From: Terfezia claveryi | Lineage: Eukaryota; Ascomycota; Pezizomycetes; Pezizales; Pezizaceae | Direction: 5' to 3' | NCBI GenBank assembly: GCA_015179025.1 | Contig: WHUX01000003.1 | Coordinates: 682,001-746,000 of the forward strand | DNA: 64,000 nt | In this document: in pieces, positions 53,701 to 64,000 of the stretch | How the letters are laid out: each line of letters starts with the position of its first letter | Numbering within the stretch: position 1 is the stretch's first letter | Notes under the pieces: model-generated | The model's database searches: none | Seen by the model: the letters and a program-made list of their open reading frames with translations, nothing else | What the model was told of the DNA's origin: nothing | Program-made: the position numbers and the translations under genes

Positions 53701-55142
53701 CCGACGCCATCCGCATGTACTTCTTCAGTCTCGCAATGATCTCCTCCGTCTGCGTCCTCATCCTTGCCTACTTCCCGTACTTTGCTATTGCTCTTTTCCC
53801 TCTCACCATTCTGTTCTTCGTGGCTGCATCCTATTACCGCTCCTCCGCTCGCGAGGTCAAGCGACACGAAGCCGTCCTTCGCTCCGTCGTATACGCAAAA
53901 TTTGGCGAAGCCATCACAGGGATCTCCACCATCCGCGCATACGGGCTACAATCCCGCTTCACTTCGGATCTGCACACCGCCATCGACGCAATGGACTCTG
54001 CCTACTTTATCACCTTCGCAAACCAGCGATGGCTCTCTCTCCGCCTCGACATGACCGGGAATCTCCTTATCTTCACAACGGGGATCCTCGTTGTCACATC
54101 TCGCTTCTCCGTGTCCCCCGCCATCTCCGGGGTGGTACTGTCGTATATTCTCCAAACCGCCATGCAGACCCAGTGGATGATCCGGCAGCTCGCCGAGGTC
54201 GAAAACGCAATGAACGCAACTGAGCGACTCCACTACTACGGGACTGAACTCCCGAATGAAGCGCCCCTGCATACAAACGCCGCAGTCCACCTCCGTCCAA
54301 CGTGGCCTGAGGAGGGGAAAATTGACCTGCAATCCGTCTCCATGCGATACCGTCCTGGTCTCCCTCTCGTGCTTAATAGTGTAGACCTCTCCATTGCCGG
54401 CGGGGAGAGGATAGGTATTGTAGGGCGCACTGGGGCGGGTAAATCGAGTGTGATGGCTGCGCTTTTCCGACTGGTGGAGCTCTCCTCAGGCAACATTCTG
54501 ATTGACGGAGTCGACATCCACACCTTAGGGCTCCATGATCTGCGGAAGAAACTCGCAATTATCCCGCAGGACCCGACTCTCTTCCGGGGGACGGTCAGGT
54601 CGAATCTCGATCCGTTCGAGGAACATACCGATGCGGAGTTGTGGGATGCCCTGCGCAAATCGTACCTCGTCGATGACGCTCCTCCCCCTGAGATTGCCGA
54701 CGGAGAAAATACCCCCGCGAACGCAACCCAACAACAACGCATCACTCTCTCCACCCAGGTACTCGACGCCGGTGAGAACTTCTCCCTCGGGCAACGCCAA
54801 CTCATGGCACTTGCGCGTGCGCTCGTCCGCAACAGCCGCATCATCATCTGCGACGAAGCAACATCGAGTGTGGACCACGAGACAGACCGGAAGATCCAGA
54901 GGACGATGCGAGAAGGATTCGCAGGTAGAACAGTGCTATGTATTGCGCATCGATTGGGGACGGTGTTGGGGTATGATCGGGTGGTGGTGATGGATAGGGG
55001 GAGGGTGGTGGAGGTGGGTCGGCCGAAGGAGTTGTGGGAAAGAGGAGGAGTTTGGAGGGAGATGTGTGAGAGGGGAGGGGTGAAGGAGGAGGACTTTGAG
55101 GTTGAGGGGGGATGGGTTGGGGCGGAGAAGGCGTTGGAGTAG
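50715..55142 (+). CDS. ABC-C (MRP/Yor1-type) multidrug transporter
   Basis: A single uninterrupted frame of 1475 aa, the usual length of Yor1-type transporters, which lack the extra N-terminal TMD0. The order is membrane domain 1 (about residues 95-490), nucleotide-binding domain 1 with Walker A GTVGSGKTS (about 610), signature LSGGQKQR (about 700) and Walker B IILMDDP, membrane domain 2 (about 870-1170), then domain 2 with Walker A GRTGAGKSS (about 1237), FSLGQRQ (about 1356) and IIICDEATSSVD. Asp-Asp in the first Walker B is typical of asymmetric ABC-C proteins, where that site is catalytically weak. It should export drugs, conjugates or metabolites at the plasma membrane. An Asn/Lys insertion (ENKNKKTNKN, about 275-285) sits in membrane domain 1. 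Absence of introns and high GC set it apart from neighbouring genes. Confidence 0.95.
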   Translation: MSAAPDTALTRASSSSGHSPSNSSEDSYLGEKEKRQSISNATGGVLTKINSSPSPDLDVVAAGRLKAQYSFNPLRRWRSIPPVPTAPSISPETNASVFSQITFTWISPFMHVGYLRPLTQPDIPLVPPFRESATLSTRLQESFDRRLSKGENHPLLWALNETFFREFWLSGASKFCGDIFLIITPYTLKYLIQFAADAYKAQHIPGVKVPPVWHGVGIAVGIAVMQGIASVAMGQFVYRGMVSGGQMRAALIGMIFTKSLRISARARAGGGGSLGEPEGNNENKNKKTNKNTLPPAEGWTNGHITNLMSTDTHRIDSVCTWFHMIWTSPITIILTLIILLINISYSALAGFALLLLSIPALGQVMRALTARRRLMNKITDKRVGLTQEILLGVRFVKYYAWEESFLAQLKKLRSEEIKSAQFLLGVRAGVTAVGMSMPVFGAMLAFITYSLTGNALHPANIFSSLALFNGLRLPLNLLTVVIGQIADAWVSMQRIEIFLKAEEIQDNREIQDMGNGIAVRIVDGEFTWEKDPENTPNSMGRAGRSEAIVLKSEIKAAKKAAKEEKKATKKGPGFGGPGTPAEDEKPCEPFKLQYINLAFEHDELVAVVGTVGSGKTSLLAALAGEMRQTHGLIRQASHLAYCPQYAWIQNASVRENILFGKDFDSEWYRKVVYACALQPDLDMLPDGDATEIGERGITLSGGQKQRINIARAIYFHAKIILMDDPLSAVDAHVGKHLFDEAICGLLKGKCRILATHQLHVLNRCDRVIWMDDGAVKAIGAYEELMRSEEGFRTLVGEYGGEKEEGEGKEKASKETRCSEGNIDSDVNTPITPTEISKISKIPNAPPTATGPPGKPSKLMQAEERNTSSVGWKVYKAYIIASGTFLSAPGIILLLLLSQGANLMTTLWLSYWTSDRFGLSKGTYIGVFASLGVSQSALMFAFAFWLTIAGTTSSKTLMDQAMERVLRAPMSFFDTTPIGRIINRFSKDVDVMDNNLTDAIRMYFFSLAMISSVCVLILAYFPYFAIALFPLTILFFVAASYYRSSAREVKRHEAVLRSVVYAKFGEAITGISTIRAYGLQSRFTSDLHTAIDAMDSAYFITFANQRWLSLRLDMTGNLLIFTTGILVVTSRFSVSPAISGVVLSYILQTAMQTQWMIRQLAEVENAMNATERLHYYGTELPNEAPLHTNAAVHLRPTWPEEGKIDLQSVSMRYRPGLPLVLNSVDLSIAGGERIGIVGRTGAGKSSVMAALFRLVELSSGNILIDGVDIHTLGLHDLRKKLAIIPQDPTLFRGTVRSNLDPFEEHTDAELWDALRKSYLVDDAPPPEIADGENTPANATQQQRITLSTQVLDAGENFSLGQRQLMALARALVRNSRIIICDEATSSVDHETDRKIQRTMREGFAGRTVLCIAHRLGTVLGYDRVVVMDRGRVVEVGRPKELWERGGVWREMCERGGVKEEDFEVEGGWVGAEKALE

Positions 55143-56056
55143 GGAGTACCGGTACAAGTAGGAAATCACGGGGGGATATTAGTCATCTAATTCGAATAGT
55201 TATTTATTTTGCATTTTCTTTTTTTTTTCTTTTTTAATATCTATTAGTATTTAGACAGCGACTGGCAGTAATTGGGACTTGGGTTATATATATATATATA
55301 TATAGAGCTAGGAATCGGAGATATGCGATACCTATAATATAATAAGATGTATCAGAAGTAAGAGAAAATCATAAATGGGAAATATAGGGAATACGGATGG
55401 AAAGATGGAAACTACTCTGTGTGAAGAATGTTTCTTGTTTTATATCCGTCTGATAGAATCGTTGACTTTGCCCCCATACCTTCAGCGTCGATCAGCCAGA
55501 ATGTGTATCACAGTTACAGGTATTTTATTGGAGATTACTTACTATACATATGTACCAGTCATCCGGCTGGCAGGACAATCCTCCGTAGAGACCAAGTACT
55601 GCCCTATATAGTTATATACCTTACAAGGTTGAGGGTAACATGAATATTTTATGCGAGTCTCTATCCGACCCTGCCACCAAGCGTCAATGGTGATGTTCAC
55701 TACAACCATACATTCGCACAAAATATTTATATGTTTCAGATTTTCAAAAGCCATCTCTATTTCGTATTCGACTAGAGCGTTTCACCTAATCGTATGAATT
55801 TTATGTCTATCAATGTCCTCTAATTTTAGCCTCGTTCAAATTTTAAGAGTGACCGCTCATCTGTTATGACCCACGCTCAACAATCATCACGAAAACCTCG
55901 ACCAAGAAAAAGAAAAAGACTCAAGATATCCTGCCACTGGACTTCTTCATCATGGTGCAACCTTCCAGCAACCCTATCCCATGCCAAACTCCATAAAACA
56001 CCGGACCCATATCCAATTGAATCAAAGGCCCCCCCACCCCCCATCCCCCCACCCCC
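55143..56056. other. convergent intergenic region
   Basis: The ABC transporter gene and the CobW-type gene end towards each other here, so it holds both 3' ends. It contains a TA dinucleotide run at about 55287-55303 and T-rich tracts near 55217-55237. No gene was recognised. Confidence 0.4.
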
Positions 56057-57309
56057 CTACTCAACAATCTCCACCACCAACCCCTCACTTCCACCCCCCT
56101 CCCTCACAACAAAACGCCCTCCTTCAATCTTCTTCTTCCACCTCTTCCCCTCTCCTTGCGCCAACACAACCGTCAAACCACACACAATTCCTCCATCATC
56201 TTCATGCTCCACCCTCGTCACAGTCCACCTGCTGAACGCCCAATTCAGAATAAACCATCCCCCCTCCTGATTCTCATCCCAAACCACGATCCCCACCTGG
56301 GCTCCCGCAACTGGCGGCTTCGGAGGCGCCTTGGAGAGCTTAAACAGTGATTTGATCCTATAAACCTCATCTTTCGGTGCCGTGGTTAAGAGTTTCTCTA
56401 GTACCGCGTAATCCAAATACTCACCGCCCTGGGCCCTCGGTAATCGGACAGAGAGCACATCAACCTCATCCATATGCTCTTCCCCATGCTTATGCTCATG
56501 TTTGTGTCCCTCCACCGTCTGGGTACACAGTGCTCCACACACCTCCCCCCCAATATGCTCTTTCGGATCCAACAGCCCCCTCTGCCCCCTATCCACCCCA
56601 AGCAAAACTTCCCTATCAACCCAACCCCCCTACTCCTCACAACGGGAACGTCCTCACACACACCCCTAATACTATCCACTACATCCTCCACCTTCCGTTC
56701 ATCCACATCTTCCCACTTATTTAACACGACTAAATCTGTATACGCTGCCTGCAGCTTCGCAGTATAGCTCGTATCCTCATAACCCTTGAAATTCTCACAA
56801 TCCACCACTAGGATTGTCCCGTCGAGGAAGTATTTCGGCGCGGAACCCGCCACGCTAGAGGCAGAAAGGGTCGATAGTCGGTTCACCTCCATTGCGAGCG
56901 TAGCTGGGAATGCTGACCCTGATGTTTCAATTACGATGCGTGTGGGATTATATGTATTCCTCAGATGCTCCAATGCATCACCAAGCTGCCCAACTAAATT
57001 GCAGCAAATACAGCCATTCAACAACTCTTGAACTCCGGCGACTGGGGACACCCCTGGAAGGGCAGGTGTTGCAGTTCTGGGGCTCCCGGGGGTAGTATCA
57101 GCGGGCGTGGCTTGTGCGCTGGGAGTTGCGGAGGCAGAGGCAAAGAGGCGAGAGTCAACTGCGACAGAACCAAATTCGTTTTTGAGGAGACAGAGGCGGG
57201 TTTCGGGTGGGGCCGGCAGCTGCGGGAGGAGGTTGAGGAGGAGAGTGGTTTTGCCGGCGCCAAGGAAGCCGGTGAGGATGGTGATAGGAATTGGGGGGGA
57301 GACAGTCAT
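56057..57309 (-). CDS. CobW/COG0523-family metallochaperone GTPase, apparent frameshift
   Basis: The minus-strand frame from 57309 carries GFLGAGKTT (P-loop, residues 14-22), KNEFGSV, the metal-binding NGCICCNL, VIETSGSA and LNKWED (NKxD-like guanine motif). Near 56620 it shifts: the downstream frame begins DREVLLGVD and continues through a histidine-rich loop (HKHEHKHGEEH) and the CobW C-terminal domain (FKLSKAPPKPP, GGWFILNW) to 56057. The two parts join with correct spacing if one base is missing in a G-rich run. No intron of plausible size bridges them. With one base restored the protein would be about 417 aa, normal for the family. These GTPases deliver zinc or other metals to target proteins. 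Either a sequencing error or a genuine mutation is possible. Confidence 0.8.
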
Positions 57310-60300
57310 GGTGGAGGTCCCGTGTGTTCGAGGGAGGTTGGGAATGGAGTTGGTGGGTACACAAGGTGGGGTTGGGGTGCATGGTGGGGGATGCTGAGCT
57401 AATCAGCATGTATATCACGTGATTCACCCAACTTGGGTTGTTACCCTGAAGAGCACAGACCGAAGGAGTTCATTGACTATCCCACTGCCCAGCATTTCTC
57501 TATTATATATATATATGGTTTGGACTGAGAGTAAAGGAGAAGAGTGTGAAAAGAGAGCCGATCGGAGCACTTAATATTTAGAGGAAAGAGAAGACAAAAG
57601 AGACAGAACTAGTCATATCAGAAAACATTTGCCGGTCTTCATATATTCACAATTACTATCTTCTAGAAGTATCTGTGCACCCGTGTATCCAATAGAATGT
57701 TATTTACACTGAGTGTGACTGATATTCACGCTGTTATGTACATCTGTCTCAAAGGTACAAATCAACAGATGTAAGCTACACGTGCGATTCCCTCGCTCAT
57801 TTCCACTTTTACCTCAACATATTGAACTTATGGAGCTGTAGGATTGGGGCTTTTTGACCTCTCTTTTCCAGAAACTTAGGGTGATAGGATTTGAATGAGT
57901 AATCTTCACCCTATGCAAATCAACCGACCCACTTTTCTCTTATACAGCCAAAACTTAGCACTATATACTTGGTGATGTGATGTATATATATGGTAACCAA
58001 CCAACCAAATCCAATTTCTCAAGTGAGAGCTCTATTATCGAGTGGGCTTTAAGAAGTTTCTTCACATTTTACACTCTACATATCCGTACTCTTGTTGACA
58101 GCATTATATACTCGTACATTGTACTCCGCTTATTTCCATTGTATGGGTCTTATTGTAGTTTCACCCGTCGTAGGCATATCGCGGTTATACTTGTCATCTA
58201 CAAAGCAACTCGTCTGATGTAGTTTTTGTTAAACAGAACTACATACTGTACTGCCCCTTTTTTTTCAACAGATATAGTGAAAGTAATGGCGCATTGCCAT
58301 GGTAATATGTATGCTATTATGATGGGTTCCATAGAGTAAGTAATATATAGTCATGACACCGTATTGCATACTGGGACTACATGAAATGAGTGACATATGG
58401 ATACCTTGTGATACCAAATATCTACTCCGGATCTTGTTATCTGAGCATCTAAGCCAAGTACCACAACCATGTGAAAGTAGATTAATATCAACAACAGGTA
58501 GCAAGTTGCCTAAATCCCACGTCATATAAACATACTCCATAACTTTTCCTCTCCGAATACATACAACCCTCCTTTGCAGCAAAGCTCGCAATCACCTGAC
58601 CACTAGGCAGTAAAAATATGAAGGAAACATCCACCATGCATAGATTCAATTACCCTGAATTCGTTCTTCTTCTTGACACCACAAGCCTCAACCCACCAAA
58701 GAAGAGATACCAGTGCCTTGGTCTGTGCTCTATACGGTTTTATTATCACTCTTCAGACAAAATTCATTTATCCAAGCTTGAGTATCCCAAGTTCTGAGTG
58801 ATTCGTCGGTCCAACCGAAATTGTCTCGTAGTAGTCAGATATGGTTATGGTGATAGTTAGCACCCCCTTGCAGTATGCATATGCTCGCCAGACCGTCCCA
58901 CATACAAATTGAGCAGTCAGGTGACGGTGGCATGTAGTACTAGTAGCGTAATTCTTATAGACATATGAGCTTGTGCTCAATGCAATACCTCACTGATGGA
59001 ATACATCGTGTGATACTTTATTAATGAACCACAATTCAGAAATATATTCAGGGCATGTAACTTTGAACTAACTTGATTATCAATTAATTCCACAATAAGT
59101 TCTCACTCCTCTCCTGCTTGGGCACACTGACAAGAAACTATGTGTGATGCTAAAAATAGTAGTTAAGTAGTGAAGATGCCATGAGTTGCATAATACATGG
59201 CTGCTCATTCGAGAGTAATTTCGTGAGGAATGAACTCCCTGTCACTGTAAAAATCGATATCCCCAAGTACCTGCTTCTCCTACTTCGACATACTGTACAT
59301 GCCATACTAGACAAAACTGTCCTCCCATGCCATTCATAATGCGTACTTGTGTACCCTTGAGTATCCCGATAAATTGCAGACAGAATTTTCTTCCTCTCAG
59401 GGAATATCAAGAGAATGTCAGCGTGAGATTTCCTGGTGCAGGGGCCACTGCGTATGCGAGCGGTTATAGTTGCATAAATGTATGCTTGTTCCCGGTCACC
59501 ATAAGTGTGTACATGCATAGCTGTTATTGTAACCAGCTGCTATTGGGTACCGTCAAAGTGGTAACCTAGCAGCAATATACAGTATGTATTTTTGAGACAG
59601 CCCTAGTGAGACGCGTTACCTACGTCACAGCCCCAGGCCGCGAGCCAGTGCAATTTTCCCACTCCGGGACGATCAGAGACGCTGGTGAGCAAGGCAACTC
59701 CTTGACCGACACAAAGGGTAGGCTTTTGTGTCAGTGTGTATTTTACTTGAGATGACTTTTGGGTCTCTCAAGATATCGATGAGCGGCAGTTGACGCTATA
59801 CTTCAATGTAAAAATTTATATCAAGATCCCTAGGTATGATATTTCTTCCAAAGCGTTCTAGATATCGAGGGCAGGAAACCTCCCCTCATGGCCTTAGGTC
59901 GATCGCGGGTATAGACAATAAAAGAATAAACAAAAAAACGGGGGGTAGGAAACCAAATAGGAATGAGAGTGCAAAAATCAAGATTTGATAAGTCCGTTTA
60001 TAACGTTAATAACTGAAATTAATTTACTTCCTTGTGAGGAAAAGCAGTTTGCACGTTCTAGCCTGCAACCACGGAGTTTGCAGTGTTTGGACTAGGGCCA
60101 AAGCAACCCTACGTGTTTATAGACGTTATCTTTTACCGAGCAATGCCATTGTCACAATGATCCCCTCCCACTGCAATGTTAACTATCATCGGCTTGTCAG
60201 GTCAGTCAATTCAAGTTCCTTAGGCGCTATGTACTCCCTGAAACTTGATTAAGCATCTCATCGAGGCATCGATAATCACCATTTATAATGGACGTCAAGT

Positions 60301-63300
60301 GCTACGTAGACGTACATACATATAACAATTCTCACATCAAACCCCGAATATACATATGCCTGGATCAAGAGTGTGGCAGAGGTTCTCGATTCCGAGAGAT
60401 ACGAAGTAGGTTAATGAAAAAAGACAACACATACATTTAGAACTTCCCGTTTTCTTTACTGCACGGCCAATCTTTTACGTTTAATGTTGGTTTCTGCGTT
60501 GGAAATATCGACGCGGAACCAAACTCAAACTGGCAATGGCTACTGGATCAGGAAGTGCATCTACACTCCAGTAAAGGGTGTGTTTAGCCAAGGAACCTTG
60601 TTTATATCTCCCTACTTCAGGTTTACAGTACATTTGTTACATCAGGCTTTATTGAAATCAATATGTCGGTGCGGCTCGGTGAACATCGCACTTTGATGAG
60701 GACCAACGTTCATTCAATCTTTAGAGTGTGCTTCAGGTCCCGTCCGATGTCGTGTCAATTTTTTGCGAACACATGCACATGGTAAAGTAGAACAAATGAT
60801 TTGTCCTAGTAAGCCTATGTACCACATGTTTCATAAAGTCTCCTAATGGATTGTCCGCATTTGTTGGCAGCTCTGCGTGCAATTGCACCATTCTGAGGCC
60901 TGAATCCCTGGTCACCAATTTACTTCGGCAGATACATGCATCTTGTCACAGTCACGGTACTTCCCAGTCTTTGTACGCACGTCGCACTTTGGCCATTCAC
61001 ATGGAGATGTAAGTAACGCCCTGCTTTCCGACCATAGCCGCATGTCTTCATATTAACGATCGAGATCGAGATCCTGATGCGATGACGGAATAACGGATTC
61101 ATCTCGTAAATTCTCTCAGGGTCACTTAAAAATGAGATTGCTTCATCGGAGATAAACCTATTAGGCAATATTGCTAACACCGACATTTCCCGGATATTTT
61201 CGGTATGGGCTGGTGTGTGTAAGTTTCCCTTTGAATAGATATATCTGGAATATTTGCAACGTGGTTTAACTTCCGAACATAGTTGAGTGCGCCTCATGCA
61301 TAATCATATGGGAAAAATTGTACTCACATGGCAACTATAGGGCTCCTCAGGGTTGGCTGAACCCCTGGTCCTTGCCGGCCGGCCATTTCAGGTTTGTCCC
61401 GCGGGAATGATCTTCTGGGCCCTTGATAATAAGTGATGGGGCTAAATTGTTCTGTGCATATAAAGTGCGGGCTGCGTGGGTGACCTTGAAGCACTACCCA
61501 ATAGACTCACCATCACTAGCTCCGGTGTCATTTCAGAAGAGCTTGATCCGGCGAAGCTAGAATTAAAATTGCTAAGTAGCAGCAGATGGACCTAGCTGGG
61601 CATTTGATGCTGCTTCCTCTGGAGTCATCCAGGGCATTGAAATAATAAGATACTGGCATACTATTGTGATTGTATGGTTGTATGGTTTGGAAATATCTCC
61701 TTCACATATTTAGATTATGGTGGAATCATAAAGTACTTTATATGCAGTCGGTACATGCCACATAAAGATAAAGCAGTCGGGCCCTTATCTCAGGATTTTA
61801 CTGGTATTATCCTCCAAATTCAACCACAAATGCTTTTCCACCTCCAATTTTTGGGGTATTCTTTTGCAGTGGGCTCAGCTAGTTGTTTCAAAGCTTTCTA
61901 CAGCCCGGCGAGCGAGCATGTGTCATGTGTCGTTTGTATGCGAGGTGAGCGGGCAATCGAGCTCATTGATTGCTCTGCCCCTCTCCCACCAGCTATTCCA
62001 GCATGAATGTTTGTAACATTACTTCATGTGTGCGCATGCGCCGTATACTCTAATCAAGTATACCTTATTATATTCCTGTGGATTGGGGAGAGTATTTTTC
62101 CTACATCCTGTGATGATTCCAAAAGGAACAAATACAATAGATAGATTTTCCATGAGTTATCTGATTACAATAAAAATAACACATGCACCCAATATATATT
62201 AGACGTTATTTTAGACAAGGTACTTGACTAGTTGACTTTAAATAGACCATGAGGCTGTGATTTGAGATCTACCAAAGTCAATACTAATATTACTCTCCAG
62301 TTGATGCAGTCAGGTAAGCCATAATGTGGCTCTAAGAAGAACAGCATGATTGGAAGAGTGTATGCATGAATATCAACCCCAAGGACTCCAGCTCCAACGA
62401 ATAGACGGTGTAATGCCATGGGAATGTACGTGAAGCGCACGGGAACGAATGAAGACATCTTTAGGAGAATACGCATAAGGGCTCCTAGGGTGTGCTGTTT
62501 TGCCTTCTGCTAACAATACTAGTAGGTCAGAAAACCAATTCATGACCTGGTTGAAGTTTGTTACGTATACGGAATAGGACCTTATGCGTTAAGGGGATCG
62601 CTTACTTTGGCTCCGGTGAATGCGAATGGGGCTGAAAGGTTCGAACCGCCCTGACTAGGTGCGTGCTATAGAGATATGGAAGCACTGAGCTCCTTACCAG
62701 AGACCTTATCTAACACTCTCTTGGCGGTAGTCCCATGACAGCTACCTAAGTACCCCAAGTTACTATATTGAAAGTAGGATTGGTGAATAGGTTAAACCTA
62801 GAAATTGTATGTACCATAAATCTCAATACATAGATCTCTTGCTGTTGATATGTTATGTAGATAGATGAATAAATCTGAATATTCAAATTTAAGCTTATAA
62901 CTTCTATGCACGTCACTGCGGACTGATTCCCAATAAGTTTCATGCCTTTTGGCTACGTTTGTTGGTATTAATGCTAACGGCTAGTTGCTCCATCGAGCTT
63001 AATTCTAACTGCTATCCGGTGACTCCCAGTGAGATGAACGGAGGATGTGCACAGTGGAACTTGCGAAGAGCATCGACATCGGAGTGGGGGCAGACGGTAT
63101 ATACTTCACAACATCAATAATGTCAAAGCTGAATTTCTTCGCAACCACACGCAAGCCCCACTCACTTCTACCTGCCCCGCCCCCATGCTCTTTTCGAGCT
63201 ATGACCTCACTTCTGCTCAAATTTTCCCATAGGGAGGCCACCTGCATCATCGTCCCTTGCAGTGAGTGACGTGCTGTCTCCCATTACTACCTACCCCCTC

Positions 63301-63761
63301 CTCCAAGCGCTCTCTTCAGGGACATCTTCTTAAAGTCTCTGCGTATACAGTGGCTGTGGATATCCAGATGCAAGAAAAATGGTTTGCGTGTTTCTTCAGG
63401 GATTATAGGCCTGCTTACTTTTTTTTTTTTTCGCGTTTGATGACGATCGAGGATACCGTTATATCCCCGATCCAGATCCCAGGCGAGTTTCTCGATCGCC
63501 GTGAACATCACCACGCCGTCGGCTGCGTGAACTTACTTATCTATGAGGTAGCTGTGCATGTTTCAAGTGAGTTGCACGTCCCGGAGACTCGGGAGAGTGT
63601 ATTCATTGGCCGGCACTTGATAAAGACGACCAGATAACAAGCCGACTTTCAAAATTTCCCAATGTAGAAGTCGAGCTAATGAGGAACTACTGTATCTAAC
63701 TAATGCGAGCTTGATTGCTGTCGTTGTGATATGAGATTCTATATGAGTTGTAAGTGTTCTG
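57310..63761. other. 6.4-kb gene desert
   Basis: No gene, inverted-repeat element or LTR was recognised. Open frames are short and overlap on both strands. The left few hundred bases should include the CobW gene promoter; an AT run lies near 57506-57517. Isolated tRNA-like fragments near 57880 and 62640 could not be folded. Confidence 0.4.
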
Positions 63762-63832
63762 GCTTCGATGGTCCAACGGTAGGATAATTGCCTTCCAAGC
63801 AATTGGCTCGGGTTCGACTCCCGATCGATGCA
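63762..63832 (+). tRNA. tRNA-Gly (anticodon TCC)
   Basis: The 71-nt sequence folds as a cloverleaf. The acceptor stem is GCTTCGA with TCGATGC (one T-T mismatch at the third pair) and the D arm is GTCC with GGAT. The anticodon arm is ATTGC-CTTCCAA-GCAAT with TCC at 34-36, the T arm is TCGGG-TTCGACT-CCCGA, and A is the discriminator. It has no intron. The U-U mismatch in the acceptor stem is unusual for a gene otherwise close to canonical tRNA-Gly; the gene may still work. Confidence 0.88.
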
Positions 63833-63833
63833 G

Positions 63834-63849
63834 TATATTTTTCTTCTTT
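63834..63849 (+). terminator. T-rich Pol III terminator after tRNA-Gly
   Basis: TATATTTTTCTTCTTT follows the tRNA 3' end by one to two bases and contains a T5 run, sufficient for RNA polymerase III termination. Confidence 0.6.
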
Positions 63850-64000
63850 TTGTTACTCTTTAATTAAAAAGAGGTTTTAATGTTCATGACAAATCAGGTT
63901 AATTGTCGCGATTGGTTTGTGCCTTAGTCTAGTTTTATTTGTTCTCGTGTCCAGGCCAATTTATGTTTTTAATACCTATTGACCTTACCTGTATTTATCA

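Noticed and set aside
50784..54990. Many long open frames on both strands across the ABC transporter gene
   Set aside because: They are shadows produced by the GC-rich codons of the transporter; none has its own domains.
41819..55142. Methyltransferase and ABC transporter as parts of a secondary-metabolite cluster
   Set aside because: No polyketide synthase, peptide synthetase, terpene cyclase or other core enzyme lies in the window, and the genes are separated by transposon debris.
57840..57945. GGATTTGAA... resembling a reversed tRNA T arm
   Set aside because: Stem pairing fails outside the T loop, so it is not reported as a tRNA.
62600..62700. GGTTCGAACC resembling a tRNA T loop
   Set aside because: No acceptor or anticodon stem could be built around it.
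1..64000. CRISPR arrays, bacterial operons or phage modules
   Set aside because: The genes have spliceosomal introns and fungal families; no regularly spaced direct repeats were seen.

Overview
The window looks like nuclear DNA of a filamentous ascomycete (Pezizomycotina; species not assigned). The evidence is genes with short GT-AG introns (43-80 nt where confidently placed), fungal families (Dal5-type permease, LaeA-like methyltransferase, Yor1-type ABC-C transporter, secreted M28 aminopeptidase, CHAT-TPR protein), and fungal transposons (Ty3, Tad1-like LINE, pogo and Tc1). Only about seven protein-coding genes and one tRNA occupy 64 kb. The rest is transposon debris and long AT-rich spacers, as in a repeat-swollen, gene-poor genome.

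Layout. 1-4.0 kb is a repeat nest: a duplicated palindrome-plus-hairpin unit, two LINE 3' tails, many copies of a ~24-bp motif, and a copia gag fragment interrupted by a deleted pogo element. 4.3-6.1 kb (-) is an MFS permease in five exons. 6.1-17.5 kb has no convincing gene but holds a Tad1/EKA-like LINE ORF1 relic joined to its 3' tail, an LTR fragment, another LINE tail, a GC-rich island and a Tc1 transposase relic. 17.5-19.2 kb (-) is a secreted M28 aminopeptidase. 19.3-26.3 kb (+) is a full-length Ty3 element with apparently identical LTRs, inserted 140 bp upstream of the aminopeptidase start. 26.3-31.1 kb is spacer with relics and a 419-bp pogo-type MITE.

31.2-35.7 kb (-) encodes a ~1489-aa TPR-CHAT protein. 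Divergent from it, 36.9-38.5 kb (+) encodes an unrecognised 503-aa protein with an apparently beta-rich C-terminal half. This head-to-head protease/partner arrangement is the best candidate here for an undescribed two-gene system. 41.8-43.7 kb (-) is a LaeA-like methyltransferase. 45-48.9 kb holds a TA-flanked MITE family, a Tc1 transposase pseudogene and a 38-bp perfect inverted repeat. 50.7-55.1 kb (+) is a single-exon ABC-C transporter. 56.1-57.3 kb (-) is a CobW/COG0523 GTPase gene with an apparent 1-nt frameshift. 57.3-63.7 kb is a gene desert ending in tRNA-Gly(TCC) at 63762-63832.

Apart from the CHAT pair, the genes do not form an obvious pathway. The permease, methyltransferase and ABC transporter are of types often met in accessory fungal regions, but no biosynthetic core enzyme is present. 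All exon models were derived by eye from splice signals, reading phase and family conservation, and need transcript support.
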